From Viscum album (Eukaryota; Streptophyta; Magnoliopsida; Santalales; Viscaceae): a DNA stretch of 64,000 bases. The DNA lies in the NCBI GenBank assembly GCA_963277665.1, contig OY728160.1:46298605-46362604 (forward strand), in the 5' to 3' direction. Positions 1-12,529 of the stretch are shown here, piece after piece. A model generated the notes under the pieces. The model had not been told where the DNA came from. It saw nothing but the letters and a program-made list of their open reading frames with translations, and did no database searches. The number at the start of each line of letters is the position of its first letter. The stretch's first letter is position 1. Made by a program: the position numbers and the translations under genes.

Positions 1-1965
1 TCCCAAATTACAAGTCCAACATCAATGGAATACAAAAACAAAATATTGACTACTCTATTTGGTAGCATGGGATACACCCACCATCTCACCTCCAGATAAC
101 CAGAATCAGTTGAAAAAAACCTCACCACCTCACTATCATAACTTTTTTTCCCTACATAGAAATACATAAAAAAGTTTTGCACACCTCTGAAGGGGTGCGC
201 AAGGTATCAGTTAATGGGACCAGTAAGATCCCACCTACGTCTTCCATATAAAGTCTCTATACAAAAATCTGAACAATGTTCATTTTTAAAGAAAAAATGC
301 ATGATAAATAGTTAAATGATTTTTATATCAAAATCAGGTAAAAACATTTAATTTTTACATTTTTTATATTTCCAAATATAATCAGGTAAAATGGTTCAAA
401 AAAATTCATATAAATCAAACTATAAAATCAACTGAGATAAAATAATATATAAAATATCATATCAAACACAATAAATATCAAATCAAGTCACATGTAACAT
501 CATAAAAAGTATCACTATATGTTAATATAGAAAACTACCCATAGCCCAATAAATGACTAGTTCCCACTCACATCATTAGATTACAGGCATAAGGAGAAGA
601 TAAACACCCCTGAGGGAATTCCCCAAAAATGGGAGTACCAATTCTCTATAAAAATTAGCCTACCGAATAGAGGAATACCCCATGAGTAAAACCCATCCCA
701 CACCCCCAAAAAAATATGCATGGATGGTGGCCCTAAGATACACCTTCTACCTAAGTACACAAGGATTCCCATGTGCTACTTTTTCCAAAATATTTCACCA
801 AAACCATGATTTGAAACTAGTTTTAGAAATTCATTTTATAAATCTATAAAAATATCTTTTCTTTTTACCAAAACAATGGGAAAACTATATTTTATCAAAA
901 AACCCATTTTATAAACAAAATTCAATCAATTAATCATTTCATTTAATTAATGAAAAAAATTATCAAAACCATAGTAAGATAGTTCATCCAAAATAAGCAA
1001 GAGACAGAACTACAAACCTCAAACTCAGATCACACATGCCCGCAATAGGATCCTCCAATAAAGAAAAATGAAAAGAAAATAAGGCAGGATATCAAAGAAC
1101 TATCACACTACACCACAAATAACAAAATGGTTGTCTTTGGGGAAAGATCACACAAATGATCTAAAAAGGATTAATGAAACTGCCATCGTAGATCAATGGA
1201 TCCAATAACACGACATAATGGTTCCACTAACATCAAAAAAAAATTAATAATAATAAGGATTACTCACCAAGAGAAAATCACTACAATAGAAATGATGATC
1301 AATCATTGATTGAAACAATCTCAAAGGATCAAAGTTCCCCAAAACATCTTGGGAGGGATCCTCGATCAAGAGAAAATAGACTTGCAGATTAATGAAAAAT
1401 ATATCATCCATGAAGTGCCCTAAAAATACAACCAATGATTATTAAAAGGTGTGTAATCCCTTTTCACATTATGCAATCTAAAAAACCAAAATATGATGAA
1501 AAACTTATTTCCTTGGATTAAAAATCATAATTTTACCATTACAGATTGTGTAATATTATCAGCGAATGTAAACCCTTCATTCCTTATACTGATTCATAAC
1601 ATATTCCCCAAAACCATAACATGATGTTAATATTTTACACATCATATAAAAGAATTCACAACATGTAATAATTATATGGTGTGTAATCACCGAGTAGACA
1701 GAAAAATTCCAGATTCTGCTTGAAAGTCCAAACCAACACCAGTGTCCTCTGAACATGAGAAAAACCATGTAAAACAATTAGAACATTTTTATATAGACTT
1801 CATTAATTCAAACAAACATATTTACCTAAATTTTAGTTTATTTTCCCTATAAAAGGATCTACATCCCTAGGATCCCCAAAATGCACCCAAACAAAGAAGT
1901 AAATAAAAAAAGATAAGATAAATGCCTGAAAGTAGGAAATTGGATTAGATAAACTCCCCACCATA
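1..1965 (-). repeat. 3' LTR of gypsy element E1, cut by the window edge
   Basis: This block matches 8003-9943 as a direct repeat. The opening bases (caagtccaacatcaa, then ggtagcatggg and ccaccatctcacc) recur near 8014-8090, and the block ending near 1945 (ccccaaaatgcacccaaa) recurs near 9865. The element reads on the minus strand, so this is the 3' LTR. About 250 bp of its left end lies outside the window. The copies differ at many positions, so the insertion is old. It holds no gene; short open frames inside are chance frames. Confidence 0.8.
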
Positions 1966-1976
1966 AGACTTTCCAT
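1964..1976 (-). other. polypurine tract of E1
   Basis: On the minus strand this reads atggtgggga immediately before the LTR, the position and composition expected for the plus-strand priming site of an LTR element. E2 has the same tract at 21150-21160. Confidence 0.5.
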
Positions 1977-3240
1977 CACTATAAATTCATGTGGAATAAT
2001 GAATTATGGAAAATAAAGGATGTCAATGTTCCCTCATCAACAACATTAATTCCCAAGTCTTGTGATAATCTGATATGTTCCTCTATTACACAGTAACCAA
2101 TGAGATAAACTTCCCATACTAGACTTTTACTTTAGAGTAAAAAATATTCATTGGCTACTACACAACAAAAATTTCTTAGTACAAATCACTCTCTTCAAAA
2201 ATCGGAATATAAGAGGGATCAATATGGTATTTCTTTACTCGTGATATGTGGAAAAATTCATGATTACTCATAAAATGAACTAGAAATTGCAACTGACAAG
2301 AAAATTTACAAAAAATTTTGTGACCTCAATGGATATAACATATCTCATAGCCAATATTACCTATTTTCCATGTCGACAGTGACTCAACTGAGGAGAAAAT
2401 TTTAAGAAAACCTGGTCACCTATGTAAAACTCTAAATGAAAATGATATCGATCTATATAAGATTTTTTTGAATATTAGTTATAACTAGATATAGATTTAC
2501 ATAATAAATCCTCACTAACATCTTCTAAATGATACTTGGACCCACCAATGATTCCTCACCCACATCTTCTCAAAAAATAGGTGGTCTGCATGGGTAACCA
2601 TAAAAACCCTCGAAAGGAGCCATTTTGATCGATGACAGGTAATTTTTGTTATAAAAAAACTCAAATATCCCTAGATGCCTATTCCAGGATACACAAAAAT
2701 CCATGATGTTGGCATGAAGCATATCCTATAGGATCTAAATAGCACACTCCATATAGCCATATTTTTGTGGATGTTATGTTATAATAAACCTGAACTCAGC
2801 CCCCATCACCTATTTGAGACTCATCAAGAACCTAGAAGTAAAACTGGGATCCATATGTAAAAAAATGGAATAAGAAAACCTACATAACCATATTATATCC
2901 TTCACATAAAGCTTACCTAGATCTTAAACTTTAGTAGTGTCCCTGGTCATAATGAAAAGAGCTAACATTGTCAACTGATAAATCACCACCTAGATTGTTT
3001 TTTCCTTTAGGGAGTTTGTGGTAATCCAAAAACAAAGTCCATGGACACCTTGTCCCATTTCCAACCAATAATTAGAAGATATTAGGGGAAATAGAAGGTT
3101 TTATATCCTCTAAAATTATCTATTGGTAGATATAATAGTGAGAAACACAATAAATAATTTCATTCTTCATACCCAACCACCGTCATATCAGTCTCATATC
3201 ATAATACATATTTATAGTTCCCAGATGAACAAACCATAAA
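1977..3240 (-). pseudogene. E1 integrase and C-terminal tail, degenerate Ty3/gypsy
   Basis: Minus-strand frames here carry the end of a plant Ty3/gypsy integrase. At about 3053-3003 the frame reads KWDKVSMDFVFGLPQTP, the core motif that follows the H2C2 zinc finger. At about 2635-2577 it reads MAPFEGFYGYPC, the conserved block near the end of the integrase core. Around 2380-2340 is a short trace of the SKIGxxAYEL-type linker. Integrase would join the element cDNA to chromosomal DNA in the nucleus. Stops and frameshifts lie between the motifs, so it is dead. The tail towards the LTR is too decayed to tell whether a chromodomain was present. Confidence 0.75.
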
Positions 3241-3935
3241 TAACTATGACATTCAAACAAAACTATTCTACACATAGATAGTGCGATGACAAACGGATCC
3301 CCAAAATAGAGTATACCATCTAAAGAGAGAGACAAACCAGAAATGATCTCCCCAAAAAATAGGGTTTCTCAAATTCCTATGAACTCATCATCCTGCTTCT
3401 AACTCTATAGAATAAAATCAATATGAGGTGATGATAACTGAACACTGGTTAGAACCATACCCAAAACATCCTCCTGAGCTTCCATGTGAAATTGAGTGAA
3501 GAGCCCCATAAGGTTTCACTCCTCCTTAAATTCTAAAACATCCTCTGATGGTACTTTCCTACTAAGAGCATATCCAACAACATTCCCCTTCCTCAAGGTG
3601 TACATGATGGAGAATTTAAACATATTAAGGTATTCTAACTATCACTTTTGTTTGAGATTCATTTATTTCTGAGAAAATATATAGCATAGACTCTTATGGT
3701 CAGAAAATACTATAAACCTCTCCCCAAAAAGATAGTTTCTTCAACACTTAATCACATGCATAACCTAAAAAGCGCTAAATCATGAGTGGGTTAATTATTC
3801 TCATGTGGTTGAAGCTAATGAGAGTCGTTTGTTACCACATTATCTTCAAGCATAATCACACAACCCAGAATTTCACCAGAGCCATCCTAGAAATATATAT
3901 ACCCCTAACCAAACAAAGGTGAGATCAGAATATGA
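3241..3935 (-). pseudogene. E1 RNase H, degenerate Ty3/gypsy
   Basis: Minus-strand reading of about 3870-3640 gives pieces of the gypsy RNase H in order: LQPHENN, then PTHDLALF, then a GRGLYYF-type piece, then a DHKSLCYIF-like piece in shifted frames. In intact relatives these form one domain that removes the RNA strand after reverse transcription. It lies between RT (right) and integrase (left), the standard Ty3/gypsy order. Several frameshifts break it. Confidence 0.65.
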
Positions 3936-4935
3936 GATGTTTTCAAGAGTCATTTAAAACCATTAAAATAAGACTGAAACTTTGAATCCCATAGATAATT
4001 AAACCTTTTACTAATAATAGTAGTTAAAGGTGATTCCAATTTTGATAAATCATTGATGATCCATCAGTAATATCTTGGAACACTAAGGAAGCTCTAAATC
4101 TCAAAGACATTACATTGTTCTTCCCTTGAAATGACATCTTTCACCTTCTCAGGATCAGATAATAATCCATGCTTAGAAATCATTTTCCCCAATAAATTCA
4201 ATTCTTAGATCCAAAAATTACATTTCAAAATATTTCCATAAAAACAATGACTCTTTAGGTTTTCTAGAACTAAACTCAAATTATGATCACGCTCGTTCTC
4301 AAATCTCGAATAAACCCAAATTTCACCAAAATCACTACCACAAAAGTGTCTAGATACTGATGGAATATCCAATTCATATAATCAATATAAACATCAAGTT
4401 CATTATTTAACAGAAATGTAATCACAAAATTTTATTAATGGTCATACCTACTCTTAAAATGAGTTTTGGTATATCAGGATGCCAAACTCTATGATGATGA
4501 TAACCTAACTCGAGATTGATCATTAAAAACCACTTTTCCCCATTTAATTGATCAAAAAATCATCCAAATGAGGAAAATGATATTTTTTATTTAACATTAC
4601 TCAGTTCAACTTTTGATAGTCGATGCACAATCAGAGTGAACCATCTGTCTTCTTGGAAAATAGCATAGGGGCTTACCATGGAAGAACACTAGGGTGAACA
4701 AAACCTTTTACTATCAGATCACCCAATTCAAACTTGATCTCTTTCATCTCCATTGGTTCCATACGATATGAAGGTATCGAAATATTATATATAACTAACA
4801 CTAGGTCAATCGTAATCACTACATCCCTCTCTAGACGTAAACCAGAGAAATCATCTAGTAAAACATAAGAAAAATATAAAATGATAGTAAGAAGATCAAA
4901 AATAGAAGAAATGGAATTGAGATAAACTACTAGAA
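3936..4935 (-). pseudogene. E1 reverse transcriptase, degenerate Ty3/gypsy
   Basis: The N-terminal part is clearest: minus frame 4880-4673 contains DDFSGLRLERDVV, SIPSYRMEPMEMKEIKFEL and KGFVHPSVLPW, matching the entry region of plant gypsy RT. At about 4625-4600 follows CIDYQKLN, the next conserved block. Near 4350-4270 the palm motif reads FVVVILVKFG, where active relatives have YLDD, so both catalytic aspartates are gone. The enzyme would copy element RNA to cDNA in cytoplasmic particles. The 5' end is cut off from protease by the CACTA-like insertion at 4936-5919. Confidence 0.8.
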
Positions 4936-5919
4936 CTACTAAAAAATCCTCTATACCTTCGGTTTTGGAACTAACTGTGGGTATAGGTCTCCCTATACCC
5001 ACGGTTTCTGAAAAACCGTGGGAATATGCGTTTATCTGAACCAATACCCACGGTTTTCCTAAAACCATGGGTATAAGGGTCTATTCTAAACCTATACCTA
5101 TGGTTTTGAGAAAACTGTGGGTATAGATTGTGGTTAAAAACATATAAAATGGTACTATAGGAAAATTGTGGGTACAATTCTCGTCGAAAAAACATATACC
5201 CACAATTTTAGAGAACTGTGGGTATAGGTTTCCAGCGTGAAAGAGGGAAAAAATTAGTGTGGGAAAACTCTATATAGATGGTTTTCCATTCTATACCCAT
5301 AGTTCAGATTAATATATTAAGGTAAATATATATTTATATACATGTAATGTAATTAGGTTGTTTGGTGAGGCGTAGTTCATCTATGAAGTAGATCTCAGAA
5401 CCCAATCTCGATGTTGTGTTTTTTCATATCCAATATTTGAGATTAATATATTTATGTAAATGTTGATTTATATTAACATAACTTCCATACCCTGAGTTGT
5501 GAGGCACTGAGTGTTTAAATAGAAATTCACAGTTTGAAATATGTGGCTTGATGTTTTTTTAAAATGGACAATTTATATTAATATATTTAGCTAAATGAAT
5601 ATGTGTATTAACATAAGTTAATCAGGGTAGTTGGTTAGGCACTGTGTGTTAGAAATGTGGGTCACAGGTTCAATACACAGAGCCTACATTTTACAACATA
5701 TTTACACCCACAATTTTTAAATCGTGGGTATAAGTATGTGACACAATGTAAAAAATATATACCCACAGTTTTCTAACTTTGGGTATAGATTGTGGAGATA
5801 TACCAATGCCTTGGTTTCCCACAGTTTCCAAAACCATGGGTATAAACTATACCCATAGTTTTTGGGGCTATACCCTTGGTTTTAAACAGTGGGTATTGGT
5901 CATTTTTTCAATTGTGTAG
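4936..5919. mobile_element. non-autonomous CACTA-like transposon inside E1
   Basis: A 984-bp block interrupts the gypsy pol between protease and RT. The two ends are imperfect inverted repeats: CTACTAAAAAATCCTCTATACC on the left, and CTACAC then AAAAAATGACCAATACC reading in from the right. About twenty copies of a short motif (gtgggtatag or its complement, often followed by ggtttt) crowd both subterminal regions in both orientations. That is the hallmark of CACTA elements, where such motifs bind the transposase. No transposase frame is present, so any movement would need an autonomous partner. I could not identify a clean 3-bp target duplication. A foldback element with the same repeats is the alternative. 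Confidence 0.55.
5308..5705 (+). repeat. three tandem units of about 133 bp in the core of the CACTA-like element
   Basis: Units start near 5308, 5441 and 5575, each opening with (g)attaatatattta and a gtaaatg-like stretch. A shared block then follows: ggtgaggcgtag, gtgaggcactgagtg and ggttaggcactgtgtg. The third unit has tRNA-promoter-like sequence, gtagttggttaggc (A-box-like) and caggttcaatac (B-box-like). Confidence 0.5.
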
Positions 5920-6410
5920 AGTAGAGAATAATCTCTTTAATGCTTGGTGGGAAGGTTTTTCATTAGCAGACCTTAGATCCCACTCTCTCTAAAAAAACTA
6001 TGATCTCACTTCGGTTTCAAGAAACAAGTAATGATAATGATAAAAATCAACATCATAATGATGAAAAATATTCTAATACATTCCAGATATTATTTCAAAA
6101 AGATCCAAATCAAGAATGATAAAATCCCTAACTAACTTTACATCAACTATCGATAGCGAACAGGGGCACCAAAACCCTTTTTCTTTCCTCTTTCTAAGAG
6201 GTGTCACTAACTCCATTACAAAGGACATGAGTTTAATTGAAATTTTAATCAAATCAGAAAAATGGACAAATATAAATGATTGGGAATCACTAGTATCACA
6301 TAAATCAATCAATACTAAATATGCAATAAATATGGTACTTATCGCTATCAATTGACCTCTATCTACCTCAATTGGAATCGTATCTACTACATGAATGTGA
6401 TTCACTCTTA
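5920..6410 (-). pseudogene. E1 retropepsin-type protease, degenerate
   Basis: A 110-residue minus-strand frame (6405-6073) matches the aspartic protease of plant gypsy elements. Near residue 30 it reads LIDLCDTSDSQSFI, where active relatives have DTGASHSFI, so the catalytic Asp is kept but the glycine after it is changed. It continues with a cysteine-containing strand (WCPCSL) and a piece ending LDLDLFEIISGM, equivalent to the usual DVILGMDW block. The enzyme would cut Gag-Pol inside particles. The 5920-6072 part between this frame and the CACTA insert is an unreadable linker. Confidence 0.75.
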
Positions 6411-7731
6411 AGATCTATGGCTAGATCTCTATATTCTTTGAAGCATATAAATTTACCACAGTATCTTTTGGAGATGATGATCCCTAACCATATCAATGTG
6501 TAGACGTAGACTATCAAAAATGATGTAGATGACCATAATGACCACAACTATTTCACATCTTTACAGGTACAGGACAAGAATTCCTTGTGTTTCTGTCCTT
6601 TCCTCACTGATATAAAGTTAGGGGCACACTATTATCTATAACTGATGGTGAAAAGGAGGAATTCCACTAAGAACCAAATCCACCACTTCTACGATGATCT
6701 TGTCACTTCCTTTCTTATCCTTACATGCCACAAAATATTCCACTTGATAGAATAGAAGGGGGGAAATAACTAACCTTTATTTATATATTCATCTCTTACA
6801 TCACTATCCTATATACCATCTATGTGTAGGTAAAAATATTTAGCATAAATAATTACAATATGATATCTGGTTGAAAAACCTATAGTTACTTTTGAGCTTT
6901 CAGCTGTTCATTCTTTACTCCCTCTAGATCAAAAATAACCAACTCTGCAAACTGATTGGTTTACACTAACACTGAACACTCTCCCTACTAAAAATATAGG
7001 AACTCTATATACTTTAAAATCATTAGTGAATCTATAAAAATATACTTGAAGAATAAAGACTTGAAACCCTTCCATTCAAATACCACATGCATATATGCAT
7101 GTTCCATGGAATCCCACAATTACTTGTTGGGACCCTAGTGTATGACCACTACAGACTTAACCTTGATACTCTCAGGCATATCCAAGAAGTTAGAGATATG
7201 ATAAATTCTATCAATCCAACCCTCTACCTCTTAAGGTTTATTCATGCCCTTAAAGGATGGGGTATTCTCATGTAAGAACTCTCGTGATTGATCTTTTTCT
7301 CCTCTATCTCTTAGATGAACCTCAATAATTCCATTCTATACTTGTAGTACATTATGATATACCACTAAAAATTCTCTAATTATAGGCTTGATATAGTTTT
7401 GATCTGTATGAGGATTCTATTGAGGAGAATCTTCTTCACCCTCTTTAGGAACCCTTGGAAGTCGTCTTGGAGGAATACTATTGCACATTGAAAAAAAATA
7501 AATGATCATACAATAGAATAATGTTAGTTCAAACCTTAAAACCAAAATCAATAATGGATATTTAGATTAAGAACACGTAAAAGGAGACACAAATACCAAT
7601 ATCTCATGGTAACTTGAGACTCTTCATAGCAAGTTTTTTCCAGGCACTCGCTACAGCTACCTATCATGTCTCGACAATCCTACCTCTAGTCTAGCAAACA
7701 TCCCAAGACAAGAAATCTTGAGGAAAAACCT
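6411..7731 (-). pseudogene. E1 gag remains
   Basis: This stretch lies between the primer site and protease, where gag belongs. Around 7290-7170 minus-strand frames give a piece resembling the capsid block: a proline/phenylalanine-rich start, then VEGWIDRI-like residues, then LDMPESIKVK-like residues, spread over frames. Cysteine-containing pieces near 6640-6560 may be the zinc-knuckle region but are too broken to count. Gag would form the particle shell. No intact frame remains. Confidence 0.5.
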
Positions 7732-7746
7732 CTCTTAATACCAAAC
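7732..7746 (-). other. primer binding site of E1
   Basis: Minus strand reads gtttggtattaagag directly after the LTR. This resembles TTGGTATCAGAGC, the complement of the 3' end of initiator tRNA-Met used by many plant LTR elements. A few bases have changed. Confidence 0.6.
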
Positions 7747-9943
7747 TGTGATGAACCTGACCCAGATACCCTCTCAAACGACTACCTAACCCAAATTTTC
7801 ACATACCCTAAGGGTGTTCTTGATCTCCATAGGCTGATGACTAGCACCCGGTCATTAAATAAGAACTATAGGAAACAATTTCTCCCAATCTAACGCAACA
7901 ACATGGTATATATATATACCATAGTGAAAGAGAAAACGTGATAACGTATTTCATAACTAAAAGAAGAAATCTAAAATGATACAACTCAAAAGAATCCATC
8001 ACATCCCGAATCACAAGTTCAACATCAAAGCACTACTAAAATAGAAAACTAACTACTCCATATGATAGCATGGGTGACTCCCACCATCTCACCACTGGTT
8101 ACCCAGAATTAGCTGAAATAAACCTCACCGCCTCACTGTTTCACCTTCCCTTTCCCTACGTCAAAATACATACAATGGTTTACGCATTGAAAAAGGTGTA
8201 CATAGGGTGTGAGCTAACAGACTCAATAGGATCTTACCTAGTTTTTCAATATCAAGTATCTATAAAAAATCTAAAAAATAATCAACTATAAAGAAATAAA
8301 TACATGATTAACAATTAAATAGTTTTTTTATCGTAATCATGGAAAAACACTTAATTTCCCCATTTTACAAATTTCAAAATATAAGAAGTTAAAATAGTTC
8401 AAAGAATCTCATATACATAAAGTAGTCAATTCATCTCAAATAAAAGTATCTATCACATATCATATGAAATCCAATACAAAACAAAAAAAAAAGAACATAT
8501 AATATTACATCAAGGATCATTACAGGTCAGTCTAGAAGACAACTCATACCAAATTCAATGACTAGTGTTCACTCTATCCTTAGAATATAGGCCTAAGGAG
8601 CATAAAAACACACCATAAGTGAATTATCCAAAATTTCAATACCAATTACCTAGAACAAAGGTCTTAGGAAACATAGGAACACCCCATGAGTTCCCCCACC
8701 CAAAAATATATGGATAATGGACCCAATCTACACCTTACACCTAAGTGTCCAAGGCTTCCCATGTGCTAGATTTTCCAAACCATTTCATCATAACCATGAT
8801 TCTAAAACCATTTCAAAAATCCATTTCACAATTCTTTAAAAAACTTTTATTTTTACCAGAATAAGGGGAAATAATATTTTCTAAAAACCCATTTCAAAAC
8901 ACACAAATAAATCAATAAATATTTCCATTTCATTTATAAAAGAATTTATCAAAAATATATCAATATGGTATATACATTTTAGTCTAGAGATGTAACCCCA
9001 TACCTCAAACTGAGTTCGTACATGCCTGCAGTAGGATCCACCAACAAGGAAGAATGAAAGCACAATAACATGGACCCTCAATGAGCTCACACTCCTCCTC
9101 ATAACCAACATAATTTTTAACCTCTAGAGTAATATCACAAAAAATATCTAGAAATAACCAAGAGAATTATCATCATATTCTAATAAATACAATATTGAAA
9201 CACAATGGTGCTATCGCGATCAATGGAATCAAATAAGTAGAAGGATTACTCACCTGGAGAAACAAACTGCAACTACAATGATGATAAATTTCGGAGAAAA
9301 ATGATCTAGATGGAATGGAGGTCCCCAAAACCTCTTAACATAACTCCTAGGATAAGAGGAAAGAGACATGTGGATGAATTAAAAACATATCATCCATGAA
9401 ACTCCCTAAAAACCCAGTCTATGAGGATTACACACTATGCAATCCCCTTTCACGTCATGTAATCCATGAAATCCAAATATGTTGAAAAAGAAATTTCATC
9501 AGGTTTAAAATAATAATTTTATGGTTACATAGAATGTAATATTTTCATGGTTTATACATCCTTTAAGCCTTGTAATGGTTCATAAAATATTCTCATATCC
9601 CATTCCATGACCTGAATATTTTACATAGCGTGTAAAACCTATTCATGATGTGTAATCATTATATGTCATGTGTTTGAATAGAATACCTCAAAATGTCCAT
9701 ATTCTACTCAAAATAACAAACTAGTACTGGTGTCCTTCGAACTCTGGGAGAAACCTTCATAGTATTTAATACATTTATACTTGGACTCTATTAATTCATA
9801 AAAACATACATCCTTGAACTTTATTTCATTTTACCCTACAACGGATCTCTATCCTTGGGAGTCCCAAAATGCACCCAAATAAAGAGAGAAATGATAAGAG
9901 GGAAGAGAAGTACCAGAAAGGGGGTAACATGATGTTACATTTA
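7747..9943 (-). repeat. 5' LTR of gypsy element E1
   Basis: Direct-repeat partner of 1-1965, about 2.2 kb. It begins (plus view) tgtgatgaacc beside the primer site; the E2 LTR begins tgtcatgaacc, so E1 and E2 are related families. The far end is placed near 9943, where similarity to the left copy stops and X-type sequence begins. It contains no credible gene. Confidence 0.8.
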
Positions 9944-11323
9944 TAGCCCAAAGTTTTTCATTAAACATTTTAGAATAAATCATAAAGAAAAAATAATAAT
10001 CATTATGTCTTCTTATAAAATATTATAATCCATGAAAACCATTTTCTTAAAAAATATTCCTTTTTAACCTTAAAAGTAATAATAATTCCTTTAAAAAAGA
10101 TCATTATCTTACCTTATAAAATCAAAATATTTCCATGAAAAATCCTTAAAAATCATAGTCAATTCATGTATTTTCCTTTACATATCATCATCATATAACC
10201 CTTATAAGAATCCTTATAAATGGAATAACCTAATCAGTTTATTCTAATATGATTATTTGGAGAACATTACCATCACCCAATGAATTTTAGACATATATCA
10301 GGATCAACTATCATTATAAAAAACTTATAAGAACTATAACATTCATGAAACTCATAAAATCATACATTTGCATCATCAAACTCATAAAAATATACATTTT
10401 AACCAAAAGGAAAAACATTTCTGAATATTTATATATATCCATTTCCTTTAAAACCCAATTTTACAAATGAAAATACCTAAAAAAGGAATGAGGGTTTTTT
10501 GAATAAAGAATAAAATATTATAAATTAAATAAAACATAAAATAATGTTTGTGGGGGTGGGAAAATTATTTGATCTTATATACATTAAATTTGAACATTTA
10601 TGTTTTCAATTTTGTAAATAAGGCCAAAATATTCCGTATAAAATACATAAAATTATTCCATTTTTAAACATTTAAAAAAGTTAAAAAGAGAAATAAAAAT
10701 ATATTTATAATTTATTAATGTAAATATAAATACATCAATATAATTTTTTTCATAATATGTACATGGAATAAAAATATTTATAAAATAAATCAATAAAAAC
10801 ATAAAAATGAGGTTTTAAGGTAATGTGTCCCTTGGGAAATGATAAATTTTAAACCAACAAAATTTTGAAGTAATAAAAATGGATTTTATTTTTAAACACA
10901 TTAATTTCTTAAATTGATGATAAAATATATTCATAAGGTATTTTATAGTCCAAAAAGATAAAATATGTCATGAAAATAGCTTAAGTCGCAATGATTGGGA
11001 ATTGAGATCAGAGATACCCTACCTTAAATATTATCAAGTGACATATGTTATTTAAATCATAAATAGAATAATTATATTATTTATTTAATTTATTAATAAC
11101 CTTATCACATTCATTACATCATCATTATCCCTTTTATGTCATTTATGAGCATGTTTTATTGAGTTACTAAATCGGTTAAATTTATGTGAGGCCCAAAAAA
11201 TATTTGGTAGGATGACCGTGGTTAATGGATTCATTATTCCATAGTCACTAAAATAATAATCATTAAAAAATAAAAAAATTAAACATAAAATATAATGTAA
11301 CAATTACCCATTAAATGTGTATG

Positions 11324-11392
11324 TGAAAAACAAATCACATCGCTTTGTGGAGGTGGTATTCCACATATATGCAAGAGTGATGTTATCATTTT
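11324..11392 (-). other. hairpin module, X copy 1, first
   Basis: Arms carry acatcgc and gagtgatg, with the core hairpin GTGG-tatt-CCAC. The LARD LTR has ACGG-tagt-CCGT at the same place, a two-sided change that keeps pairing. Confidence 0.5.
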
Positions 11393-11516
11393 TTAAAAGG
11401 CGGAAGGGTTAGAAGGTAAGTAATATCTTATATTTTCCAAAAAATAATTATTTTAGGAAAATAATATATATATATATATTAAATTCATAATAATATCCAC
11501 TCTTGTAAGGTAGTGA

Positions 11517-11590
11517 TGAAAAACAAAACACATCTCTTTGTGGAGATGGCAATGCATAAGTATGCACGAGTGATGATTTTGTTCCCCATG
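11517..11590 (-). other. hairpin module, X copy 1, second
   Basis: Same layout about 190 bp further on: arms acacatctc and gagtgatg, centre ATGgcaatgCAT, followed by atgcacgag. Pairing is weaker than in the LARD copies. Confidence 0.4.
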
Positions 11591-12529
11591 TGATGGAAAA
11601 TGAGATGAATAAGGTTGTTCCATTAAAATAATAATATATATTTATATGGTGTATATATATTTTATTATAATAAAATATATGTTTTTCGTAAATTTTTAAA
11701 TCCTTATCGCATTATTTATAACCTCAATTACATAATATATCCCAACCTAGGTAAAAAATATTTACCATGGTTACTAATAATTATGAATAAAAATAAAGTT
11801 AACCTATTTAAAAAATTTGAACCATATCATTACAAATATGGAATATATTTTTCAATATTCAATTTATATAATTTTAATAATTCAATTTTGATATAAATTT
11901 GTGAAACACAATGAATTTTTTTAGATAAATGTGTTTTGAAGCCCAAAAAAATTACGCCTAAATCAATAATAAAGTCGATTAATATATAATTAATTATATT
12001 ATTTCCAACTAAAGAACACTTATTTTAATTTAATATCAATTTAAAATAATAATTTTACTTTTTAATGATAATAAATTACAATTTAAAAAAAAATTCATTA
12101 TTCGCTAAAAAATCAATCTTTTCAGAAATAACCCAAATTTTCACCCTAAGGTAATTTTGAAATTATTATTTCCAAAATGATATTTATTTATAAAATAAAA
12201 TATATAAATTTTGAATAAATTATTTATAATATTCACTCATAAAAATAAATAAAAACCTTTTTTGAAGAAAATATATTTTTAACGAAGAAAATGACTACAG
12301 AAAATTGAGTGCTTATTTCCTAAGAATTAATAAATACATTTGTATTGATTAGGAACATTTTATATATTTTTTATAATTTTTTTAATCGTATTAATATCTT
12401 ATAATTAAATTTTTGTGTTATAGTGAACATTTTAAATAATAAAAATGTTCCATGGTTCATTTATTCTTGATGTTTCATGTTGTGTTGGCTATCAAACATA
12501 GTGTTATTTTAAAATATCAGGGTTTTACA

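Larger units (their letters stand above)
9944..12529 (-). repeat. X-family long LTR, copy 1 (partial)
   Basis: Aligns by eye with 30610-30776 joined to 41525-45063: shared blocks include ccatgaaaaccattttctt, tggaataaccta, atatcaggatca, two hairpin modules, and the end atcaaacatagt to ttttaaaatatca. It ends ...gggttttaca, so the minus strand starts TGTAAAACCC, a common LTR start. The left part is missing where E1 abuts. Compared with copy 2 it also lacks about 1.1 kb (equivalent of 43090-44210), including the TATA box, so this copy probably lacked a promoter. Confidence 0.6.
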
